Assembly: GCF_004563925.1 (NCBI RefSeq)
Contig: NZ_SPNJ01000002.1
Location: forward strand, 682,001 to 746,000
Direction: 5' to 3'
Length of the DNA stretch: 64,000 nucleotides
Source: Herbaspirillum sp. 3R11
GTDB lineage: Bacteria > Pseudomonadota > Gammaproteobacteria > Burkholderiales > Burkholderiaceae_D
Shown here: piece by piece, positions 37,037 to 45,888 of the stretch
How positions within the stretch are numbered: position 1 is the stretch's first letter
Layout of the letters: every line of letters starts with the position of its first letter
The notes under the pieces: generated by a model
What the model was told of the DNA's origin: nothing
The model's database searches: none
Seen by the model: only the letters and a program-made list of their open reading frames with translations
Program-made: the position numbers and the translations under genes

Positions 37037-38484
37037 GCCTCGCCGTCAGACGAGGAACTGCCGCCACCGCTTTCACCACCTTCGCCGCCACCGCTCTTGC
37101 TGCGATTGCGGCCGCCGCGGCGCTTGCGTTTGCGGGCTGCCGGGGCAGGGCCTGAGTTGGCCCCGGCGCCGGGGCCAGAGTTTGCGCCGGCAGCGCCGCC
37201 CGCACTGCTGCTTGTGGTCGGCTTGCGCGCCAGCAGCGATTCGCGGCCCGAGCCGTCGGCTTCCATGAAGTCGGTCCACCAGTCGCCCAGCTCTGCATCG
37301 ATTTCGCCGGAGGCGCAACGCAGCAGCAGGAAGTCGTAACCGGCGCGCAGGCGCAGATGTTCCAGCAATTTATATGGCGCCTTGCCGGTGCGGCGTTCGA
37401 AGCGCGGCTGCATGGCCCAGATGTCGCGCATGTCGGAAGCGATCTTGCGCTGCAGGGCGAGCTTCTCGGTCTGTGCGTTGAGGACGTCGTCGGCAGCCAG
37501 GTGCAGCGCCGGGATCGGGTACTCGCCGGAAGCCTGGTAGGCGCGCCATTTCTCAAGCACCTGATGCCACAGCAGCGAAGCGAACAGGAAGCCCGGCGAG
37601 ACCGGCTTGCCCTGCTTGATGCGCGCATCGGTATTGGCCAGCGCCAGCGTGACGAATTTTTCGCCGAGCGGTTGTTCCAGCACCACGTCGAGCAGCGGCA
37701 GCAGGCCGTGATGCAGGCCTTCCTTGCGCAGCTGTTGCAGGCAGGCCAGTGCGTGGCCGCTCATGAGCAGCTTGAGCATTTCATCGAACACGCGCGCGGC
37801 GGGCACGTTGTTGATGAGCGGCGCCATGACCGGAATCGGCGCGCTGGTGGCGGCGTCGATGCTGAACTTGAGCTTGGCGGCGAAGCGCACCACGCGCAGC
37901 ATGCGCACCGGGTCTTCGCGATAGCGTGCTTCCGGCACGCCGATGATGCGCAAGGTCTTGGCGCGGATGTCGGCGATGCCGCCGTGGTAATCGAGCACCG
38001 TTTGCGCCGCCGGATCGTAATACATGGCGTTGATGGTGAAGTCGCGGCGCACCGCATCTTCATGCTGTTCGCCGAAGGTGTTGTCGCGCAGGACGCGACC
38101 GTGTTCATCCTTGGGCGCAGCGTCGGCGGAGCTGCCGCGGAAGGTGGTGACTTCGATCAGGTCCTGGCCGAACATCACATGCACGATCTGGAAGCGGCGG
38201 CCGATGATGAAGGCGCGCCGGAACAATTGCTTGATCTCTTCAGGCGTGGCATTGGTGGCGACGTCAAAGTCCTTGGGCTTGACCGACAGCAGCAGGTCGC
38301 GCACCGCGCCGCCGACGATGAAGGCCTTGAAGCCGGCCTCCTGCAAGGTCTGCGTGACGCGGATCGCGTTCGGCGAGACCAGCTGTAGATCGATGCCGTG
38401 CTGCTTCTGGCTGAGTACGGTGGGCTCGGTGGTGTCGAGCTCTTTTTTCTTGCCCAGGAAGGAGCGGATGAATTTTTTGATCAT
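37033..38484 (-). CDS. pcnB: Poly(A) polymerase I
   Basis: Adds 3' poly(A) tails to RNA and promotes decay; 483 aa. The nucleotidyltransferase head shows GGAVRDLLL and the catalytic pair in KPKDFDVATNATPEEIK (about residues 70-86), then RRDFTINAMYYDP and the RNA-binding REDPVRMLRVVRFAAKL segment. The C-terminal 70 residues are low complexity: Ala/Gly/Ser with a very basic KRKRRGGRNRSKS patch and a glycine/serine tail. Coupled by 4-nt overlaps to the HAD gene upstream and folK downstream. Confidence 0.95.
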   Translation of the reverse strand: MIKKFIRSFLGKKKELDTTEPTVLSQKQHGIDLQLVSPNAIRVTQTLQEAGFKAFIVGGAVRDLLLSVKPKDFDVATNATPEEIKQLFRRAFIIGRRFQIVHVMFGQDLIEVTTFRGSSADAAPKDEHGRVLRDNTFGEQHEDAVRRDFTINAMYYDPAAQTVLDYHGGIADIRAKTLRIIGVPEARYREDPVRMLRVVRFAAKLKFSIDAATSAPIPVMAPLINNVPAARVFDEMLKLLMSGHALACLQQLRKEGLHHGLLPLLDVVLEQPLGEKFVTLALANTDARIKQGKPVSPGFLFASLLWHQVLEKWRAYQASGEYPIPALHLAADDVLNAQTEKLALQRKIASDMRDIWAMQPRFERRTGKAPYKLLEHLRLRAGYDFLLLRCASGEIDAELGDWWTDFMEADGSGRESLLARKPTTSSSAGGAAGANSGPGAGANSGPAPAARKRKRRGGRNRSKSGGGEGGESGGGSSSSDGEA

Positions 38485-39161
38485 TGCGCGTGGGCGTCGA
38501 AGAGATTCAGGATGGGCCAGCCTTGGGCTATCGCGTGCGCCTTGAGCTTGTCGTTCGGATTGGTGGCGACCGGGTGAGTGACGGCGGCCAACAGCGGGAT
38601 GTCGTTTTGGGAATCGCTGTAGAAATGGCTTTGCGGGAAATCGGCGATGCTCTTGCCTTGCTCTTGCAGCCAGGCCTGGGTGTGCACGATCTTGCCGGGG
38701 CCGAAGGTCGGTGTGCCCACCAGCCGACCGGTGATGTTGCCTTCGGCATCGAACTCCGGCAGGGCGGCGATCAGGTGATGCACCTTGAACAGCTTGGCGA
38801 TCGGTTCGGTGACGAAGCTGTTGGTGGCGGTGATGATGGCGACCAGGTCACCGGCATCGAGGTGCTTTTGCACCAGCGCGATGGCGGCGGGGACCATGGC
38901 CGGCTTGATGACTTCGTCCATGAACTGCACATGCCAGGCGTCCAGCTGGGCGCGCGGGAATTTGGACAGCGTGCCGAAGGCGAACTCGAGATACTTCACC
39001 GGGTCCAGCGTACCGGCCTGGTAATGCGCGAACCATTCATCGTTGGCCTTGCGGAAAGCGGCGGCGTCGATGGCGCCGGTGCGGGCCAGGAACTCGCCCC
39101 ACTCATGGTCGGAGTCGATCGGGATCAGCGTGTGGTCGAGGTCAAATAAGGCGAGATTCAT
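38481..39161 (-). CDS. HAD-IB family phosphatase (SerB-like)
   Basis: 226-aa HAD-IB hydrolase. Motif I FDLDHTLIPIDSD (residues 6-18), motif II IITATNSF, the lysine of GPGKIVHTQ and motif IV YSDSQNDIPLLAAV match the phosphoserine-phosphatase-like subgroup; related proteins have been annotated as SerB or histidinol-phosphatase. Substrate not settled. In the operon perM-hda-HAD-pcnB-folK, overlapping both neighbours by 4 nt. Confidence 0.87.
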   Translation of the reverse strand: MNLALFDLDHTLIPIDSDHEWGEFLARTGAIDAAAFRKANDEWFAHYQAGTLDPVKYLEFAFGTLSKFPRAQLDAWHVQFMDEVIKPAMVPAAIALVQKHLDAGDLVAIITATNSFVTEPIAKLFKVHHLIAALPEFDAEGNITGRLVGTPTFGPGKIVHTQAWLQEQGKSIADFPQSHFYSDSQNDIPLLAAVTHPVATNPNDKLKAHAIAQGWPILNLFDAHAQ

Positions 39162-39853
39162 GGCGTTTCGTTTTCAGCTTCCTGTTGAAGAAGGTCGCGT
39201 AGCAGCGGCAGGGTAATGGGGCGCTTGGTTTCGAGTGAATAGCGGTCGAGCGCGTCGAGCATGCGCGACAGCGAAGGCATGTCGCGCCGGTAATGGGTGA
39301 GCAGGTAAGACAGGATCGCGGGCGATACGGTCATGCCGCGCGCCTGCGCCGATTGTGTCAGTGCGGCGATCTTTTCGTCGTCGGTGAGGCCGTGCACCTG
39401 ATAGATCAGGCCCCAACCGAGACGCGTGCGCAAGTCTTCGCGCACCTGCAGCTGCGCCGGCGGTTGTGCGCCTGCGCTGACCAGATAACCGCCCAGTTCG
39501 CGGATCTGGTTGAACAGGGCAAAGGCGGCGATCTGCGACGCCGGCGGCAATTGCTCGCAGTCGTCCAGCAGATAGCACTGGACGGCCGGATCGTAGTCGA
39601 AGGCGCTGTCGTCGGCGTCGGCGGGAATCAGCCGGGAGCCGGTCGGGATTTTTTGCGCCAAGGAATGCAACAGATGCGTTTTACCCGCGCCGGTTTCGCC
39701 CCAGAGATAGATGAAGCGGTCGTTCAGCGGTGGTTGCGCGTGCGCCGCGGCGATGTCTTGCAGGCGTTGCAGCAATTCTGCATTCTGGCCTGTCACAAAC
39801 GTATCGAAAGTCGGCGGCTGCTGCGCGCTCAAATCCAGCAGAAGTTGTCTCAT
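39158..39853 (-). CDS. hda: DnaA regulatory inactivator Hda
   Basis: AAA+ DnaA-like protein that, with the DNA clamp, promotes hydrolysis of ATP-DnaA after initiation; 231 aa. The N-terminal clamp-binding peptide is QLLLDL (residues 3-8). Walker A GETGAGKTHLLHSLA is at about 50-64, Walker B-like YLLDDCEQL follows, then sensor I and an arginine-finger region (RTRLGWGLIYQV). It has no DNA-binding domain IV. Start overlaps the perM stop by 4 nt. Confidence 0.94.
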   Translation of the reverse strand: MRQLLLDLSAQQPPTFDTFVTGQNAELLQRLQDIAAAHAQPPLNDRFIYLWGETGAGKTHLLHSLAQKIPTGSRLIPADADDSAFDYDPAVQCYLLDDCEQLPPASQIAAFALFNQIRELGGYLVSAGAQPPAQLQVREDLRTRLGWGLIYQVHGLTDDEKIAALTQSAQARGMTVSPAILSYLLTHYRRDMPSLSRMLDALDRYSLETKRPITLPLLRDLLQQEAENETP

Positions 39854-40938
39854 GTCTCGCTATTGTAGAAACTGCTGTTCAGGTAATGCTGGCGCAGGTG
39901 GCGCACCACCACCGACATGATCGCCGAGGCGGGCAGGGCCACCAGCACGCCGACAAAACCGAACAACTGACCGAACGCCAGCAGCGCGAAGATCACCATC
40001 AGCGGATGCAGGCCGATGCGTTCGCCCACCAGTTGCGGCGTCAGGATGAAGCTTTCCAGCACCTGGCCGATGCCGTAGATGATGGCCACGGCAACCAGGC
40101 CGTACAGACCGGTGAATTGCAGCACGGCGGCGATCAGCGCCAGCACCAGGCCGAGGCCGAAGCCGACGTACGGGATGAACACCAGCAGGCCGGTCAGGAT
40201 GCCGACCGGCAAGGCGATGTCGAAGCCGGCAATCGCCAGCGCAACTGAATAATAGGTCGCCAGAATCAACATGACCAGCAATTGGCCGCGCAGGTATTGC
40301 GCCAGCAGGTCGTCGACTTCTTCGGTCATGGCGCTGATCTTGCCGACCCAGCGGCGCGGGATCATGCCGCGCAGGCGCTTGATGAAGGGATGCCAGTCTT
40401 GCAACAGATAGAACAGCACCATCGGAATGAACAGCAGGTTGGCAGCCCAGGTCAGCAGCGCGGTGCCGCCGATCTTGGCTGAGGCCAGCACCGAGGCCCA
40501 GATTTCATCGCCGCTGGTGGCCAGCTGCTGGGTCAGGATGCGCTTGATGCCGGTAATGTCGAGGCGCACGTGGATGCCGAATTCGCTCAGGCGCGGCGCC
40601 ACCTTGGCGTTGAGCTTGTCGAGGAAGTTCGGAATCTGCTGTTGCAGCAGCGGAATTTCCTTCACCAGCACCGGCACGACGATCAGGACCAGCGCCAGTC
40701 CGGCCAGCACCAGCAGCATGACGACGATCAGCACCGCCACCAGGCGCGGCAGCAAAAACGGCCCGATGCGGCGGCGCGCCAGCCAGTCGACGCCCGGATT
40801 GAGGGCGTAGGCCAGGATGGCGGCGGTCACGAACGGGGTCAGCATCGGCCCCAGCAAGATCAGGAGGCCTACCAACAACAGCCCTAAGGTGAGCCACAAC
40901 AAGCTTTGTTTTTGCTCATCCGTTAAAGAAAAAGGCAT
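39850..40938 (-). CDS. AI-2E family (PerM-type) membrane transporter
   Basis: 362-aa inner-membrane protein of the AI-2E/PerM family with seven to eight predicted helices. N-terminal helices at about 12-50, a soluble helical segment with a VLVKEIPLLQQQIPNFLDKL-type region (about 88-125), and conserved PVGILTGLLVFIPYVGFGLG plus LTPQLVGERIGLHPLMVIFA in the C-terminal half. Substrate unknown; members include Na+/H+ antiporters and putative AI-2 exporters. First gene of the coupled minus-strand operon and divergent from purM. Confidence 0.9.
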   Translation of the reverse strand: MPFSLTDEQKQSLLWLTLGLLLVGLLILLGPMLTPFVTAAILAYALNPGVDWLARRRIGPFLLPRLVAVLIVVMLLVLAGLALVLIVVPVLVKEIPLLQQQIPNFLDKLNAKVAPRLSEFGIHVRLDITGIKRILTQQLATSGDEIWASVLASAKIGGTALLTWAANLLFIPMVLFYLLQDWHPFIKRLRGMIPRRWVGKISAMTEEVDDLLAQYLRGQLLVMLILATYYSVALAIAGFDIALPVGILTGLLVFIPYVGFGLGLVLALIAAVLQFTGLYGLVAVAIIYGIGQVLESFILTPQLVGERIGLHPLMVIFALLAFGQLFGFVGVLVALPASAIMSVVVRHLRQHYLNSSFYNSET

Positions 40939-40965
40939 GGAAATAGGGCTTTAGATGAATCGGTT

Positions 40966-40974
40966 TGTTAAAAT
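40966..40974 (+). promoter_or_regulatory. Extended -10 promoter element for purM
   Basis: TGTTAAAAT is an extended -10 (TGnTAAAAT) about 75 bp before the purM ATG. No convincing -35 at the right spacing was found, as is common with extended -10 promoters. Confidence 0.4.
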
Positions 40975-41052
40975 CACGGTTTACTTCAGGTTTCAGCGGC
41001 CTTGTTGCCGCAGATACTCCTCTATTTTACCGCCTCCAGTGCCAATATCATC

Positions 41053-42096
41053 ATGACTTCATCATCCAATGTTTCCCTCTCCTACCGCGACGCGGGCGTC
41101 GACATCGATGCGGGCGACGCTTTAGTCGAGGCTATCAAGCCGTTTGCCAAGCGTACGACCCGCGAAGGCGTGCTGGGCGGCATCGGCGGTTTCGGCGCGT
41201 TGTTTGAAATCAGCAAGAAATTCAAGGAGCCGGTGCTGGTGTCCGGCACCGACGGTGTCGGCACCAAGCTGAAACTGGCTTTTCACCTGAACCGACATGA
41301 CACGGTCGGCATCGACCTGGTCGCCATGAGCGTCAACGACATCCTGGTGCAAGGCGCTGAGCCATTGTTCTTCCTCGATTACTTTGCCTGCGGCAAGCTT
41401 GACGTGGCCAGCGCCACCGATGTCATCAAGGGCATCGCCAAGGGCTGCGAACAAGCCGGTTGTGCGCTGATCGGCGGCGAAACCGCTGAAATGCCGAGCA
41501 TGTATCCGGACGGCGAATACGACCTGGCCGGCTTCGCCGTCGGCGCGGTCGAAAAGTCCAAGCTGATCGACGGCACCAAGATCATCCCGGGCGACGTCGT
41601 GCTGGGCTTGGCCTCGTCGGGCGCGCACTCCAACGGTTACTCGCTGGTGCGCAAGATCCTGGAAGTCGCCAAGCCTGACCTGAACGCCGACTTCCACGGC
41701 CGCAAGCTGGCCGACGTGCTGCTCGAACCGACCCGCATCTACGTCAAGCCGTTGCTGGCGCTGATGGAATCGATGGAAGTCAAGGGCATGGTCCATATCA
41801 CCGGCGGCGGCCTGGTCGAAAACATCCCGCGCGTTCTGCAGGACAACCTGACTGCCGTGCTGGACAGCAAGGCCTGGACCATGCCGCCGCTGTTCACCTG
41901 GCTGCAGCAGCATGGCGGCGTGGCTGACGCCGAAATGCACCGCGTCTTCAACTGCGGCATCGGCATGACTGTGATTGTGTCGAAAGAAAACGCCGACGCC
42001 GCTGAAGCACAACTGAAGGCGGCCGGCGAGACCGTCTTCCGCATCGGCGAAATTCGCGCTCGCGCCGAAGGTGAAGCACAGACTATCGTGGCCTAA
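41053..42096 (+). CDS. purM: Phosphoribosylformylglycinamidine cyclo-ligase
   Basis: AIR synthetase of purine synthesis, 347 aa. Start at ATG 41053 ([16 protein letters not shown]); an upstream in-frame start lacks homology. [13 protein letters not shown], the [13 protein letters not shown] loop (about residues 65-77), GGETAEMP and [16 protein letters not shown] are the family hallmarks. Divergent from perM, followed by a strong terminator shared with Anbu. Confidence 0.97.
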   Translation: MTSSSNVSLSYRDAGVDIDAGDALVEAIKPFAKRTTREGVLGGIGGFGALFEISKKFKEPVLVSGTDGVGTKLKLAFHLNRHDTVGIDLVAMSVNDILVQGAEPLFFLDYFACGKLDVASATDVIKGIAKGCEQAGCALIGGETAEMPSMYPDGEYDLAGFAVGAVEKSKLIDGTKIIPGDVVLGLASSGAHSNGYSLVRKILEVAKPDLNADFHGRKLADVLLEPTRIYVKPLLALMESMEVKGMVHITGGGLVENIPRVLQDNLTAVLDSKAWTMPPLFTWLQQHGGVADAEMHRVFNCGIGMTVIVSKENADAAEAQLKAAGETVFRIGEIRARAEGEAQTIVA

Positions 42097-42134
42097 GTCT
42101 CATCGATTGCGTGCCCGGTTGACGCCGGGCAATA

Positions 42135-42166
42135 AAAAACGGCTGCAAGCAATTGCAGCCGTTTTT
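42135..42166. terminator. Bidirectional terminator between purM and Anbu
   Basis: AAAAACGGCTGCAA and TTGCAGCCGTTTTT are a perfect 14-bp inverted repeat with a GCAA tetraloop. A and T runs on the arms make it work in both directions for these convergent genes. Confidence 0.93.
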
Positions 42167-42189
42167 GTTTGGGCGATCCGGACGCGCAA

Positions 42190-43074
42190 TCAGTTCGGTT
42201 GTTGCGCCACATCCGCTTCGCCGTCGCCGGCCAGCGTCTGCCGGGTGACCGGCGGTACATCGCGCGCCACCGCTTCCGGCGGCTGCACGCGCACCGGCTG
42301 GCTGTGGTCGACCGATGACGACAGCACATTGAGCGTCGCTTCAGGAGCCGCATCCCAGACCGGATCGTCGATCGCTTCGAACACGCGCTTCAGTTGCGCG
42401 CCCCAGCTGCGACGGATCATCTGGAAGTATTGATTGTGTTCATCGATGGTGACAAAACGCGTCACCGCCAGGTCGTTGCTGTTGTAGACCAGCAGATCCA
42501 GCGGCAGGCCGACCGAGATGTTGGACTTCAATGTCGAGTCCATCGAGATCAGCGCACACTTGGCAGCTTCGTCCAGCGAGGTGTGGGGCGTGACGACGCG
42601 GTCGATGATCGGTTTGCCGTACTTGGCTTCGCCGATCTGGAAATAGGTGTTCTCGTCGTGTGACTCAATGAAATTGCCGGCCGAATACATCTGGAACAGA
42701 CGGCAGCGCTCGCCCTTGATCTGGCCGCCGAAGATGATGCTCACATTGAAGTCGATGCCGAACTTGGCCAGTTCTTCCGCATCGCGCTGATGCACGGTGC
42801 GGATGGCGTCGCCGAGGATCTGCGCGGCTTCGTACATCGTGGTCGCGGTCCAGATGGTGTGGCCTTCGGCATTGGTCTTCTCGGACAAGATCTGGCGGAT
42901 CGACTGAGAAATCGAAAGATTGCCTGCCGTCATCATGACCATGACGCGCTCGCCCGGATTCTCGTAGACGTTCATCTTGCGGAACGTGCCGATATGATCG
43001 ACGCCCGCATTGGTCCTCGAGTCGGATAAAAAGACCAGGCCTTCGTTCAGGCGCATGGCGACGCAATAAGTCAT
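42190..43074 (-). CDS. Anbu, proteasome-type peptidase
   Basis: Ntn-hydrolase of the bacterial proteasome-related Anbu family, 294 aa. After Met removal Thr2 (MTYCVAMRL) would be the N-terminal nucleophile; the aspartate in LSDSRTNAG and the lysine in FRKMNVY match the proteasome Asp17 and Lys33 positions. The Anbu-specific YFQIGEAKYGKPIIDR is present. The last 45 residues form a Pro/Val-rich tail. Third gene after ATP-grasp and alpha-E genes, as is usual for Anbu loci; the 153-bp gap to alpha-E holds two hairpins. Cellular substrate unknown; linked in the literature to peptide-tag or peptide-metabolite turnover. Confidence 0.93.
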   Translation of the reverse strand: MTYCVAMRLNEGLVFLSDSRTNAGVDHIGTFRKMNVYENPGERVMVMMTAGNLSISQSIRQILSEKTNAEGHTIWTATTMYEAAQILGDAIRTVHQRDAEELAKFGIDFNVSIIFGGQIKGERCRLFQMYSAGNFIESHDENTYFQIGEAKYGKPIIDRVVTPHTSLDEAAKCALISMDSTLKSNISVGLPLDLLVYNSNDLAVTRFVTIDEHNQYFQMIRRSWGAQLKRVFEAIDDPVWDAAPEATLNVLSSSVDHSQPVRVQPPEAVARDVPPVTRQTLAGDGEADVAQQPN

Positions 43075-43090
43075 GATGTGAGCTAAAAAT

Positions 43091-43108
43091 GTAAAAGCCG
43101 GATTTTAC
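43091..43108 (-). promoter_or_regulatory. AT-rich hairpin just upstream of Anbu
   Basis: GTAAAA and TTTTAC pair around a 6-nt GCCGGA loop, ending 17 bp before the Anbu start, so it could affect ribosome access. Second of two hairpins in this leader. Confidence 0.4.
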
Positions 43109-43113
43109 AGGAA

Positions 43114-43142
43114 GCCCCGCCGGCACTGAGTGCGGGCGGGGC
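43114..43142 (-). promoter_or_regulatory. GC-rich hairpin between alpha-E and Anbu
   Basis: GCCCCGCC, G, GCAC, a TGA loop, GTGC, G, GGCGGGGC: a 12-bp stem broken by one symmetric G/G mismatch. No U-run follows on the minus strand, so it resembles an RNA-processing or differential-expression hairpin rather than a terminator. Confidence 0.55.
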
Positions 43143-43227
43143 CCAAATGTCGTGGACCTGACACATTATCGGCAAATTCCAGACAATTCTTAACCGTCAG
43201 CTTGGCAAATAATTAATTTTTTACGAT

Positions 43228-44220
43228 TTATGCTGCCAAAGGAACAAGAAAATCCTTGCTGATGCGGTTGCCGAGCTCAAAGATGCGTTCCAGAAACACC
43301 GTCAGGTAATCGTGCAGGCCGGCGTCGAAGACTTCTTCAATGCGGCTGAACTTGAGGTCGGCGTCCAACTTGCCGGCAAAACGTTCGGTATCGGCCGAGA
43401 CATCGTTGCGCACGTGTTTCAGGTTGCTCAGCACATGGTCCATGCAGGCCGCCAGTGAACGCGGCATGTCGGCGCGCAGGATCAGCAATTCGGCAACGCG
43501 TTCGGGCGTGATGACGTCGCGATAGACCTTGCGGTAAATCTCGAAACCCGACACCGAGCGCAGGATCGCCGCCCAGTAATAGAAGTCGATCTGGCTGTCC
43601 TGGCCTTTTGTTTCCTTGCTCAGCAGGCCTTGCTGCTGGCTTTGGCCCGGCTTGACAGTTTCCTTGGCGCCGTGGAATTTGACGTCGATGATGCGCGCGG
43701 TGTTGTCGGCGCGCTCGAGGAAGGTGCCGAGGCGGATGAAGTGGAAGGCTTCATCCTTGAGCATGGTGCCGATGGTGACGCCGCGCGACAGATGCGAACG
43801 ATGCTTGACCCATTCAAAGAAATCGCTCGGATTCTGCTCCAGCGCATTGGTCTGCAGGTAGCCCTGCATCTTGATCCAGGTGGCGTTCTGGATTTCCCAG
43901 GCTTCGGTGGTCAGCGCGCCGCGCACTGCACGGGCGTTCTCGCGCGCCTGCTTGAGGCAGGACGCGATCGACGACGAATTGCTGGGGTCGCGCACCATGA
44001 AGTCGATGACGTCTTTTTGCGTCAACGCATCGTACTTCTTGTTATAGCCATACTGCAGCTCCGAAATCCCGAGCAGTGCGCGCCAGCCTTGCTCGGCGTC
44101 GTCGGTTGATTGCGGCAGCAGGGCGGTCTGCACGTGCACGTCGAGCATGCGGGCGGTATTTTCGGCGCGTTCGGTATAGCGCGCCATCCAGAACAGGTGG
44201 TCAGCGGTGCGGCTCAACAT
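43228..44220 (-). CDS. Alpha-E domain protein (DUF403)
   Basis: 330-aa all-helical protein of the alpha-E family. The opening MLSRTADHLFWMARYTERAENTARML (core LFWMARYTERAENTARML, residues 9-26) is the hallmark, followed by histidine/arginine-rich helices (FHFIRLGTFLERADNTARIID). It is 3 nt downstream of the ATP-grasp gene and upstream of Anbu. Biochemical function is not established; proposed to work with the ATP-grasp ligase. The C-terminal half of the 52109-54667 protein is a paralogue. Confidence 0.93.
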   Translation of the reverse strand: MLSRTADHLFWMARYTERAENTARMLDVHVQTALLPQSTDDAEQGWRALLGISELQYGYNKKYDALTQKDVIDFMVRDPSNSSSIASCLKQARENARAVRGALTTEAWEIQNATWIKMQGYLQTNALEQNPSDFFEWVKHRSHLSRGVTIGTMLKDEAFHFIRLGTFLERADNTARIIDVKFHGAKETVKPGQSQQQGLLSKETKGQDSQIDFYYWAAILRSVSGFEIYRKVYRDVITPERVAELLILRADMPRSLAACMDHVLSNLKHVRNDVSADTERFAGKLDADLKFSRIEEVFDAGLHDYLTVFLERIFELGNRISKDFLVPLAA

Positions 44221-44223
44221 GAT

Positions 44224-45639
44224 TTATTTCTCCAGAATCCAGGTGTCCTTGGTGCCGCCGCCTTGCGACGAATTCACCACCAGCGAGCCTTCCTTGAGCG
44301 CCACGCGCGTGAGGCCGCCCTTGACCATCGAGACGGTCTTGCCGGACAACACGAAGGGACGCAAATCGAGATGGCGCGGCGCGATGCCGGAGTCGACATA
44401 GGTCGGGCAAACGGACAGCGCGAGTGTCGGCTGGGCGATGTAGCCGTCCGGCTTGGCGATCACGCGCTGGCGGAAATCCTCGATCTCCTGTTTGGTCGAC
44501 GCCGGGCCGACCAGCATGCCGTAACCGCCGGCGCCGTGCACTTCCTTGACCACCAGCTTGTCTAGATTGGCCAGCGTATAGGAAAGATCTTCCTTCTTGC
44601 GGCACTGGTAGGTCGGGACGTTGTTGAGGATGGGCTCTTCGGACAGGTAGAACTTGATCATGTCCGGCACGTAGGGATAGATCGACTTGTCGTCGGCGAC
44701 GCCGGTGCCGATGGCGTTGGTCAGCGTGACCTTGCCGGCGCGATAGGCGGCCAGCAGGCCCGGCACACCCAGCGAGGAGTCAGCGCGGAACGCCAGCGGA
44801 TCAAGGTAGTCGTCGTCGATGCGGCGATAGATCACGTCGACGCGTTTCGGTCCGCGCGTGGTGCGCATGTAGACGGTATTGTCCTTGACGAACAAGTCCT
44901 GTCCCTCGACCAGTTCAACGCCCATTTGCTGCGCCAAGAATGCATGTTCGAAATACGCCGAGTTGTACATGCCCGGCGTCATTACCACCACGGTCGGATC
45001 GACCACGCCGACCGGCGCGACCGAGCGCAGATTGTCGAGCAGCATGTCGGGGTAGTGATCGACCGGCGCGATCTTGTGACGGGTGAACAGTTCGGGGAAC
45101 AGGCGCATCATCATCTTGCGGTTTTCCAGCATGTAGGACACGCCGGACGGTACGCGCAAGTTATCTTCGAGCACATAGAACTCACCCTCGCCGGCGCGCA
45201 CGATATCGACGCCGGCGATGTGGGCGTAGATGTCGGAGGCGACGTCGACGTCCTGCATCTCGGGACGGTATTGCGCGTTCTTCAGGATCTGCTCAGCCGG
45301 GATGACGCCGGCCTTGATGATCTTCTGGCCGTGATAAATGTCATGGATGAACATGTTGAGCGCTTTGACACGCTGCACCAGGCCCGCTTCCAGTTTGGCC
45401 CATTCGGCGGCATGAATGATGCGCGGAATGATGTCGAAGGGGATCAGCCGTTCCGTGCCTGCATCGTTGCCGTAGACCGCGAAGGTGATGCCGACGCGAC
45501 GGAAAATCAGGTCGGACTCTGCGCGTTTGCGGACAATCGTCTCAGCGGTTTGGGAAGACAGCCACGCCGCGAATTCATCGTAATGCTTGCGGACAGAAAC
45601 GGTGCCGTCGGAGTACATCTCATCGAAAAAATTTGCCAT
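44224..45639 (-). CDS. Circularly permuted type 2 ATP-grasp protein
   Basis: 471 aa, predicted peptide- or amino-acid-ligase with circularly permuted ATP-grasp fold (DUF404/DUF407). Visible conserved blocks are LEDNLRVPSGVSYMLENR (about residues 158-175), MTPGMYNSAYFEHAFLA, VIYRRIDDDYLDPLAFR, the glycine-rich VVKEVHGAGGYGMLVG (about residues 369-384, probable nucleotide loop) and GGGTKDTWILEK at the C-terminus. All expected blocks intact. First gene of locus A (ATP-grasp, alpha-E, Anbu). Product unknown. Confidence 0.93.
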   Translation of the reverse strand: MANFFDEMYSDGTVSVRKHYDEFAAWLSSQTAETIVRKRAESDLIFRRVGITFAVYGNDAGTERLIPFDIIPRIIHAAEWAKLEAGLVQRVKALNMFIHDIYHGQKIIKAGVIPAEQILKNAQYRPEMQDVDVASDIYAHIAGVDIVRAGEGEFYVLEDNLRVPSGVSYMLENRKMMMRLFPELFTRHKIAPVDHYPDMLLDNLRSVAPVGVVDPTVVVMTPGMYNSAYFEHAFLAQQMGVELVEGQDLFVKDNTVYMRTTRGPKRVDVIYRRIDDDYLDPLAFRADSSLGVPGLLAAYRAGKVTLTNAIGTGVADDKSIYPYVPDMIKFYLSEEPILNNVPTYQCRKKEDLSYTLANLDKLVVKEVHGAGGYGMLVGPASTKQEIEDFRQRVIAKPDGYIAQPTLALSVCPTYVDSGIAPRHLDLRPFVLSGKTVSMVKGGLTRVALKEGSLVVNSSQGGGTKDTWILEK

Positions 45640-45676
45640 AAATTTGCTTCGTTTTCTGGTGCTGATGCGAGGGGAT

Positions 45677-45702
45677 TTTAGCTTGAGGCTTTAGCTTGAG
45701 AC
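45677..45702 (-). repeat. Two 13-bp direct repeats upstream of the ATP-grasp gene
   Basis: TTTAGCTTGAGGC and TTTAGCTTGAGAC lie head to tail about 38-63 bp before the ATP-grasp start, in the probable promoter region. One base differs. Could be a tandem regulator site or slippage. Confidence 0.7.
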
Positions 45703-45888
45703 TGGGCGAATATTATTTGTTCATTGGTAGTTGCCGGCATCCTCATCGCTGGTGGAGGTAGGCACAGACTATCACGCCATTTCCGCTTTTGGACAGCGAA
45801 AATTGCATGCGGTTCTGGTCCTCAATTGCGCCAGCGATGGCTGATCCGGTTTGTTGATGCGGATTGAAAATGATTTGTTCCTCCTGAT

